A DNA stretch of 64,000 bases, from the NCBI GenBank assembly GCA_031291615.1, contig JARLIS010000030.1, positions 56,637 to 120,636 of the forward strand, given 5' to 3'. The translations under genes and the position numbers were made by a program. The notes under the pieces were generated by a model. That model made no database searches. It was given only the letters and a program-made list of their open reading frames with translations, and was not told where the DNA came from. The DNA is from Parvibaculum sp. Lineage in GTDB: Bacteria; Pseudomonadota; Alphaproteobacteria; Parvibaculales; Parvibaculaceae. Shown in pieces: positions 58,571-64,000 of the stretch. Position 1 is the first letter of the stretch, and every line of letters begins with the position of its first letter.

Positions 58571-59608
58571 ATGGCGAAACTGAACTACACGCGCGACGAG
58601 TTGATGGCGTCCCACGCCTATGCGCGCCCGCATGAGGAAGTCGGCTATACGCTGCATGGCGGTTTCGACGCGAAGGGCGAATATATCTCGCCGCGCACGC
58701 TCAACCGCTGGCCGGCGGTGAACGCCTGGCAGGAGCAGCTGACAGCGAAGGGGTGGCCGCTCATCGACGCGACGGTGCAGCTTCTGAAGCGGGGACACTA
58801 TCCGAACATTCCGCAGCAGAAGCTGCTGCTGGCGAACGGCTTCGGCGAAACGCTGTGGAATTCGCTCACCATCACCGGCATCATCGAGGCGCGCGGTCAG
58901 GCGCTTTGCCAGTTCGAGGCGCCGGACTTCCAGCAGATCATCGTCGACGATATTTCGAACACCTGCACGGGCCATCTGCACAAGGGTCTGCTCTATGCGC
59001 ATGGCGTCGATGAAGGCGGCGATCCGAAGCATCCGGAAGGCCCGGGCGCGCATGACCAGATGTGGTTTGCCGCGCGCGATCTCATTTTCGGCAAGGACCG
59101 CTATCCCATGCCGGTCGTGCCGGACAATATCGGCCGGCCCGATGGCGGACGGTTGATGCCGCAGCTTCCGGCCGGCTTCGAGCAGCTCATCGTTCTCCTC
59201 ATGAACGTGCTGATGATCGAAGTGCGCGCGGAAGCGGGATTCAGCTTCAACTGCGAATTGATGCGCGACCCCGAGGCCTTCACCGACCGGCGCGATGCGG
59301 CGGAGCTTGCCGCGGACATGATCGAGCGCATCCGCACCGACGAGGCGATCCACGTCGCCTATCTCCAGACGACCGTTTCGGAGATGCGGAGCTTCACCTT
59401 CAAGACCGTCGACGGCGGCACCATTGCGGGCAAGGATCTGATCGACCCCGTCTGGGAGGGCATGGTGCATTGGCACGCCGTGACGCAGGCGGAGCTTGCG
59501 CTGGAGCAGTCGCGCGAGGCGATCCGGGCGCGGCTCAATGCGGCGCCCAACGGCGCGCAGCTGTTCGACGCCTTCGAATCTGTCGCCGCCATCGCAAAGG
59601 CCGCGTGA
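58571..59608 (+). CDS. Uncharacterised protein, possibly ferritin-like diiron fold
   Basis: The 345-residue protein starts at the ATG after GGGAGAAACAGA. I do not recognise the family. It is soluble and mostly helical. Acidic and His residues in helical context could form a diiron site: IIEARGQAL, DDISNTCTGHLHKG, EVRAEAGFSFNCELM and the ExxH in TDEAIHVAYL, which would suit the ferritin-like superfamily; this is inference. It lies between a TetR gene and an SDR gene whose start overlaps its stop by one base, so a redox enzyme pair is plausible. Confidence 0.6.
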   Translation: MAKLNYTRDELMASHAYARPHEEVGYTLHGGFDAKGEYISPRTLNRWPAVNAWQEQLTAKGWPLIDATVQLLKRGHYPNIPQQKLLLANGFGETLWNSLTITGIIEARGQALCQFEAPDFQQIIVDDISNTCTGHLHKGLLYAHGVDEGGDPKHPEGPGAHDQMWFAARDLIFGKDRYPMPVVPDNIGRPDGGRLMPQLPAGFEQLIVLLMNVLMIEVRAEAGFSFNCELMRDPEAFTDRRDAAELAADMIERIRTDEAIHVAYLQTTVSEMRSFTFKTVDGGTIAGKDLIDPVWEGMVHWHAVTQAELALEQSREAIRARLNAAPNGAQLFDAFESVAAIAKAA

Positions 59609-60486
59609 TGCAGGACTTCAAGGGCAGGACCGCCTTCGTTACAGGCGGGGCGAGCGGCATCGGCTTTGCGATGGCGAAGGCCTTCGGCGCGGCGGGCATG
59701 AATGTGATGCTTGCCGACATCGAGCGCGAACCGCTGGAAAAGGCGGTCGAGGATCTGCGCCAGCGCCAGGTGCGCGTCGAGGGCGTTCATTGCGACGTTG
59801 CCGAGCGGCGCTCGGTCGAAGACGCGGCGAAGGCGACGATCGAGGCTTTCGGCAAAGTGCATGTCGTCTGCAACAATGCGGGCGTCGGCGCGGGCGGGCC
59901 CGTCGGCACGTTGAAGCCCGGCGACTGGGACTGGACCATCGCCGTCAATCTGATGGGCGTCGTCTATGGCACGGAGGCGTTCCTCCCGCATATTCGCGCG
60001 CATGGCGAGGGCGGGCATTTCGTCAACACGGCCTCGATGGCGGGCATGATTTCGCCGCCCGGCATGGAACCCTATTGCGCCACGAAATTCGCCGTCGTCG
60101 CCATGTCGGAGGGTTGGGCAGGGCAGCTCGCGCCGGAAAATATCGGCGTGTCGGTGCTCTGTCCCGGTTTCGTCAGGACGCGCATTTTCGAAAGCTCGCG
60201 CACGCGGCAGGACAAGTTCGGTAGGGCCGAAGTGGCTGCAAGCGCGGAGCCGTCGGCCGGGCAGAAGCTCGTGCAGGCGGGCATAGATCCCGATGTCGTC
60301 GGCGCCTGCGTCTTCGAAGCGGTGCGCGACAACGATCTCTATATCTTCACCCATCCGGACATGCGGCCGGCGGTGGAGCAGAGGTTCGAGCGCATCATGC
60401 GAGGCTTCGACAAGGCGTCGCGGCGCGGGGCTCTTTCCGGCGTCGATCCGAAGTCGCCGCAGCAGATCAACATGCTGAACAACTGA
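59608..60486 (+). CDS. Short-chain dehydrogenase/reductase
   Basis: The 292-residue SDR has the nucleotide motif TAFVTGGASGIGFAMAKAFG, CNNAGVGAGG, catalytic Ser in NTASMAGMISPPGMEPYCATKFAV (YxxxK as YCATK) and GVSVLCPGFVRT. Asp of the ADIER segment suggests NAD rather than NADP. It starts in the TGATG overlap of the previous gene. The C-terminal extension past 220 is longer than a minimal SDR. Confidence 0.9.
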   Translation: MQDFKGRTAFVTGGASGIGFAMAKAFGAAGMNVMLADIEREPLEKAVEDLRQRQVRVEGVHCDVAERRSVEDAAKATIEAFGKVHVVCNNAGVGAGGPVGTLKPGDWDWTIAVNLMGVVYGTEAFLPHIRAHGEGGHFVNTASMAGMISPPGMEPYCATKFAVVAMSEGWAGQLAPENIGVSVLCPGFVRTRIFESSRTRQDKFGRAEVAASAEPSAGQKLVQAGIDPDVVGACVFEAVRDNDLYIFTHPDMRPAVEQRFERIMRGFDKASRRGALSGVDPKSPQQINMLNN

Positions 60487-60565
60487 AAACGGGAAGGGCG
60501 CCAGACAAGCCTTCGGGCGCGTGCTTGTGCTGGGGTGCGCGCCCGTTTGCATGTAGGGTGAAGCG

Positions 60566-61009
60566 ATGAATAGCATTTCGAAGTTTGTTTTCGTCGCTGC
60601 CGCCGTTCTTGCGCTTGCGACTTCTGCCAATGCGCTTCCCCGGGCGGAAGAAGATATTCGCACGGGCAACGATCTCATGGCCGCCTGTCAGGCCTTGACC
60701 ACGTCCGACGGAACGGATGCAGGCGTGCTCGCCGCGACCGCATGCAGGCATTTCCTCGGCTCGATGGTGCTCAAGGTCTACAAGGCGACGCCCGCCGGCA
60801 TGCCGACGGAGTTCAGCCGCATCGGGCCGAAGGGCGACGAGACGGCCTGTTTCCGGCTGCCCGCCTCGCTCAAATACACGGCCTTTGCCGGATATATCGC
60901 GGACTATTTCAAGCTTCATCCTGAGCTCGGCGGCAGGCCTGCCTTCGAGCTCGGCGCGCGGACGCTGGAGGCGAAGTATCCTTGTGGTGACGACGCGCCG
61001 AGACCATAG
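60566..61009 (+). CDS. Exported Rap1a/Tai-family immunity-like protein, copy 1
   Basis: The 147-residue protein has a signal peptide (about 1-23, ending ANALP) and the Rap1a/Tai pattern: TGNDLMAACQ, ATACRHFLGSM, a Cys in ETACFRLP, and LHPELGGRPAFELGARTLEAKYPC ending in Cys. Rap1a/Tai proteins neutralise type VI secreted amidase-type effectors in some bacteria. No type VI genes are in the window, so a broader periplasmic role is possible. A paralogue follows 46 bases downstream. Confidence 0.75.
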   Translation: MNSISKFVFVAAAVLALATSANALPRAEEDIRTGNDLMAACQALTTSDGTDAGVLAATACRHFLGSMVLKVYKATPAGMPTEFSRIGPKGDETACFRLPASLKYTAFAGYIADYFKLHPELGGRPAFELGARTLEAKYPCGDDAPRP

Positions 61010-61054
61010 TGATTGAAGGGGCTGGAAGCGGGGGCTTTCAACCGGAGGCTTCAC

Positions 61055-61483
61055 GTGAAATCGCTCAATCGCTTCGCCGCATTCTCCATCGCTTCCATTT
61101 TGACCTTTGCCGTTTCGCCGGCTTCGGCCGCGCCGCTTCCCTACATCTCCACGGGCGCCGATCTTGCCGCCGCATGCCGCGCAACCCTCGCCAAGGACGC
61201 GACCGAGGTGGGCAAGCTCGCGGAGACGTCCTGCAATCACTATCTCGCGGGCATGATCGGCGCGGTCTACAACGCAACGCCAGCCGGCATGCCGACAACC
61301 CTGTCGCGGCTTGGGCCGAACAAGGACCAGAGCGTCTGTTTCAAGCTTCCTCATCTTCTCAAATATGATGAGTTCGCGAAGATCGTCGTCGCCTATGAAA
61401 AAGGGCACACGGAGCTCGACGCGCGCCCGGCCATCGACCTTGCGGGGCTGGCCCTTGGCGATACATATCCCTGCAAACCCTAG
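61055..61483 (+). CDS. Exported Rap1a/Tai-family immunity-like protein, copy 2
   Basis: The 142-residue protein starts at a GTG preceded by GGAGG with seven bases of spacing. It has a signal peptide (about 1-26, ending ASAAP) and aligns with its upstream neighbour: STGADLAAACRATL, ETSCNHYLAGMIGAVYNATPAGMPT, SVCFKLPHLLKYDEF and LALGDTYPC. Shared ATPAGMPT and four Cys positions show a tandem duplication. Function as for copy 1. Confidence 0.75.
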   Translation: MKSLNRFAAFSIASILTFAVSPASAAPLPYISTGADLAAACRATLAKDATEVGKLAETSCNHYLAGMIGAVYNATPAGMPTTLSRLGPNKDQSVCFKLPHLLKYDEFAKIVVAYEKGHTELDARPAIDLAGLALGDTYPCKP

Positions 61484-61609
61484 TTGCAGGGCGATCGGCG
61501 CAAAAGCTGACGGATGTTCCCGCCTGTGCTTGCCGACGCCGCTTGCGGGCGCATCGCCGCGAAAGTATGTTCCGCCGCAACTTACCCAGCCCGACCGGCT
61601 GGGCCGGAT

Positions 61610-61685
<76 letters not shown>

Positions 61686-61798
61686 GTTTCCAGACAGTGC
61701 GAGGCAGAGGCTTTCCATGCCGGTGGAGGCGGGCACGGGACTTTCCCCGTGCTTGTTTGTGGCGCGGCGTAGCGTAGTCTGCCCGTGTTGTTTTGGGG

Positions 61799-62407
61799 GT
61801 GAAGTTGGGTAATCCGATTTATTGGGCCTTGGGCACGGCAATCGCAGCCGCGGTTGCCGGCGTGCTGGCATGGGCGGTGGCGACCAGGCGGTTCGGGCGC
61901 TATGGCCCCTTCGTCGCGGTTTTCGTCGTTTTCGCGGTGCTGTGGACGGCCTGGCCCTATTGGTACGTCTATCAATTGCAGACGGCTCTCGCCGATGGCG
62001 ACAAGGTGCGCCTTGCCGTCATCGTCGACTGGCCGTCGGTGCGCGAGGGCATCCGCGAAGATCTCAAGGCGGCCTATGCCAACAAGTTCGTCAGCCCCGA
62101 TCCGCGCGTTCAGGGACTTGCGCAGGCGCTCGGCGGCGCGGCGATCGACCGTATGGTCGAAGCGCAGATCAATCCGAGCACGCTCTCCCAGATGGTCCGG
62201 CAGGGCTATCAGGACGACAATCCGATGTCGGTCGTGCGCTATGCCTTTTTCGAGCGGGGGCCGTTCGTATTCCGCACCGACATAGGGCCGCCCGGCTCCT
62301 CTCCCGATCACCAGTCGATCTACATCATGGAGTGGAACTGGGGCTGGCGCCTCGAACGGATTATCGTCGCGCCTTATCTGCTCGGTCTGGGAGACGGCGC
62401 GTCTTAG
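61799..62407 (+). CDS. DUF2939 membrane-anchored protein
   Basis: The roughly 202-residue protein has two N-terminal membrane helices (about 8-28 and 38-56), then a soluble domain with YVYQLQTALADGDKVRLAVIVDWPSVREGIREDLKAA typical of DUF2939 and an end in SIYIMEWNWGWRLERIIV. Function unknown. The start is uncertain among TTG 61793, GTG 61799 and TTG 61808, all near a GGGGG ribosome site. The stop is shared with convergent rlmB in TTAG. Confidence 0.7.
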   Translation: MKLGNPIYWALGTAIAAAVAGVLAWAVATRRFGRYGPFVAVFVVFAVLWTAWPYWYVYQLQTALADGDKVRLAVIVDWPSVREGIREDLKAAYANKFVSPDPRVQGLAQALGGAAIDRMVEAQINPSTLSQMVRQGYQDDNPMSVVRYAFFERGPFVFRTDIGPPGSSPDHQSIYIMEWNWGWRLERIIVAPYLLGLGDGAS

Positions 62408-63279
62408 CCCTTGCGGCGCGACAATTCGTAAAGCGCGACGGCGGCGGCATTCGAGACGTTGAGGCTCTTCATTTCGCCGGTGGCGGGCAGCCTCGCCAGT
62501 ATGTCGCAATGCTCGCGGGTGAGGCGGCGGAGGCCGGCGCCCTCGGCTCCCAGCACCAGGGCGACTTTCGGGCCGGTCTTGAAGTCGGGGAGGGAGACCT
62601 CGCCCTCGCCGTCGAGGCCGATGACCTCGAAGCCCAGTTCCTTCAATTCCTCGATGGCGCGAACGAGGTTCGTGACCTTGGCAATCTTTACCTTTTCGAG
62701 GCCGCCCGAGGCCGCCTTGGCCAGAACGCCGCCGAGCGGCGGGCTGTTGCGGTCGGTGGTGACGAGGGCGCCCGCTCCGAAAACGGCGGCCGAGCGGAGA
62801 ATCGCTCCGAAATTGTGCGGGTCCGTGACCTGATCGAGGACGATGACGGTCGAAACCTCCTCGCAAGCCTCCTCGACCGAGAGATCGGGCAGGGTGGTGG
62901 TCTTCAGCGCGATTCCCTGGTGGACGGCCCCGGGCATCAGCATGGCGGCGATCTCGTCATTGGCGAGATATTCGGGTTCGACGCTCAGGTTCTGGCCGAG
63001 GCTCAGGCCCTGGGCGGCCAGTTCCTGCTCGGCCGAGCGGTTGAGCAGCAGGCGCAGCGGCTTTCGAGCCGGATTTCGCAAAGCGGCTATAACCGCATGA
63101 AATCCATAGAGAAAACTCTCGTCGCCGCCGCCCTTCTGGCCTGTTCTCGGGCCACGGCCACGGTCGCGGCCATGGGGGCGGTCGCCCGGATGGCCGGCTC
63201 CGCCGCTGGATTTGTCGCTGTGGCGGCGGAAAGGGGGCGTCGGGTTGCGCTTGGTCATGGGGCCGCTTATATTGCGCAT
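62404..63279 (-). CDS. rlmB: 23S rRNA (guanosine-2'-O-)-methyltransferase RlmB
   Basis: The 291-residue SPOUT methyltransferase has the N-terminal RNA-binding SFLYGFHAVIAALRNPARK and the knot motifs LDQVTDPHNFGAILRSAAVFGAGALV, LVLGAEGAGLRRLTREHCD and LPATGEMKSLNVSNAAAVALYE. RlmB methylates G2251 of 23S rRNA. The first 50 residues are a Gly/Arg/His-rich tail; the ATG at 63258 is another possible start. Confidence 0.93.
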   Translation of the reverse strand: MRNISGPMTKRNPTPPFRRHSDKSSGGAGHPGDRPHGRDRGRGPRTGQKGGGDESFLYGFHAVIAALRNPARKPLRLLLNRSAEQELAAQGLSLGQNLSVEPEYLANDEIAAMLMPGAVHQGIALKTTTLPDLSVEEACEEVSTVIVLDQVTDPHNFGAILRSAAVFGAGALVTTDRNSPPLGGVLAKAASGGLEKVKIAKVTNLVRAIEELKELGFEVIGLDGEGEVSLPDFKTGPKVALVLGAEGAGLRRLTREHCDILARLPATGEMKSLNVSNAAAVALYELSRRKG

Positions 63280-63481
63280 CTCGGGCTCATGTAAACGCCC
63301 CGCTCACAGTGTCCCTCGGCCGTTTATATCCTGGCAGGGACGCTGCGGGGCGGTTCACGCATTTGAGACCGGGATTTCTGTTGACAGTACGGCGGCAAAC
63401 TTGAATAAAGCCGCGCGTGCGGTCCATGCACACCGGCGGCAGCGAACATATTGGGATTTCACAACATTTGACATCGGACAC

Positions 63482-63566
63482 GGAGGGGTGCCCGAGTGGC
63501 TAAAGGGGACGGACTGTAAATCCGTTGGCTAAGCCTACGTTGGTTCGAATCCAACCCCCTCCACCA
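63482..63566 (+). tRNA. tRNA-Tyr (anticodon GTA)
   Basis: An 85-base class II tRNA with encoded CCA: acceptor GGAGGGG pairs CCCCTCC, anticodon loop CTGTAAA gives GTA, a long variable arm (TTGGCTAAGCCTACG), and T-arm TTGGTTCGAATCCAA. The 3' end is ACCA. Confidence 0.97.
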
Positions 63567-63740
63567 TTCTGCCGCGAGTTTGGCAGTACGGTGCGAGCAG
63601 CGGCGCTCCGTGGGAGTTCGTGTAAGGTCAATGCAACCTAGGCGTTGCCAGGCGCGGCGTTCGCGCAATAATCGAGAAGGTTAGCTCTCTCCCGTTTCCT
63701 AGCCGCAAAAGGCTAGATGGTCTTGCTTAAGGACGGAACC

Positions 63741-63836
63741 ATGCTGATAACCTTGGAAACATTCGCGATCGTGTGTCTCTACGTGGGGCTGGCGATTTGC
63801 TGGATGCGCTTTGAGGGCCGCCGGCGGGGCTGGTGA
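63741..63836 (+). CDS. Candidate 31-residue single-helix membrane protein
   Basis: An ATG at 63741 with GGACGGAACC upstream encodes MLITLETFAIVCLYVGLAIC then WMRFEGRRRGW. The first 20 residues are hydrophobic and the end is Arg-rich, as in small inner-membrane proteins. No family is recognised and support is only the ribosome site and composition. Confidence 0.35.
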   Translation: MLITLETFAIVCLYVGLAICWMRFEGRRRGW

Positions 63837-64000
63837 TTGCACCGGGCCTGGCTTCTTCCTTTCGCCCTTCTCAATACGCCACGGCTAGCCGCCGGACGAA
63901 CCTCCATCGCCGCCGGAGCCGCCCGAAGGAAGATGCAAGCCACTTCCCGCTGCAAAAGATAGTATAGACCGCAGCGCCAAACACTAGATAGGCGACCGGC
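63837..64000. other. Window end, no supported gene
   Basis: The region after the small protein has no recognisable gene or RNA. A short reverse-strand frame ending in a Gly/Ser-rich tail is discussed among rejected items. Between the tRNA and the small protein, CTAGCC/GGCTAG (63699-63716) forms a hairpin. Confidence 0.4.

Noticed and set aside
63459..63668. Reverse-strand frame containing GLDSNQRRLSQRIYSPSP
   Set aside because: Another known false protein, the antisense reading of tRNA-Tyr at 63482-63566.
63885..63980. Short reverse frame ending in GGSGGDGGSSGG
   Set aside because: It needs a TTG start with no ribosome site, and only 31 codons are available; composition alone is not enough.

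Overview
The window is about 64 kb of GC-rich, densely packed chromosome. Gene content (PlsY, HisI, FolE, MoaA, RlmB, CutA, two aminoacyl-tRNA synthetases, DUF2336 and PAS_5 proteins, a CsgG/HfaB-type lipoprotein, many acyl-CoA and TetR genes) and frequent GTG/TTG starts point to an alphaproteobacterium. A marine or hydrocarbon-degrading Parvibaculum-like lineage is my best guess, but that is inference from gene flavour only. I see no insertion sequence, prophage, CRISPR array or rRNA.

Layout. 0-8 kb: a truncated PAS_5 protein, a secreted Asn/Thr-repeat protein, an Asp/Asn-hydroxylase-like protein, sugE behind a guanidine-II riboswitch, a highly structured intergenic stretch, a CsgG/HfaB-type lipoprotein, a DsbA-like isomerase overlapping a rhomboid protease, and a DUF4389 protein. 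8-14 kb: TetR divergent from a carotenoid oxygenase, the GDYXXLXY/DUF2157 pair, a CBS protein, a patatin, hisI. 14-21 kb: folE divergent from a cysS - NifU-like - yidD - thrS cluster, which is preceded by a 13-residue reading frame rich in Cys and Thr codons; then an ArsR-SRPBCC-SRPBCC operon. 21-28.6 kb: secreted and outer-membrane proteins, nitroreductase, HAD phosphatase, plsY and two adjacent 2-oxoglutarate/Fe(II) oxygenases. 28.7-44.6 kb: lipid and acyl-CoA metabolism (amidohydrolase, wax-ester synthase/DGAT, MaoC-CitE-dehydrogenase operon, acyl-CoA dehydrogenase, CoA transferase, PcaF-like thiolase) with chrA, an MFS carrier, a response regulator and a lytic transglycosylase. 44.6-53.7 kb: a degenerate EAL protein, Nudix, NAD kinase, cutA, moaA, glpK, and a D-2-hydroxyacid oxidase/dehydrogenase pair. 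53.8-64 kb: class II aldolase, a stand-alone molybdenum hydroxylase large subunit, a TetR - ferritin-like? - SDR cluster, tandem Rap1a/Tai-type secreted proteins, tRNA-Thr, rlmB and tRNA-Tyr.

How it works together. Much of the middle is fatty-acid and CoA-ester metabolism, with neutral-lipid synthesis (WS/DGAT), phospholipid initiation (PlsY), glycerol entry (GlpK) and thiolysis (PcaF-like) encoded within 25 kb. Many neighbouring genes converge with stop codons that abut or overlap, three times inside a shared CTAG. The observations I would follow up first are the Cys/Thr leader peptide ahead of the cysS-thrS cluster, the 164-nt structured intergenic RNA candidate at 3652-3815, the Shine-Dalgarno-sequestering hairpin in front of glpK, and the catalytically degenerate EAL protein.
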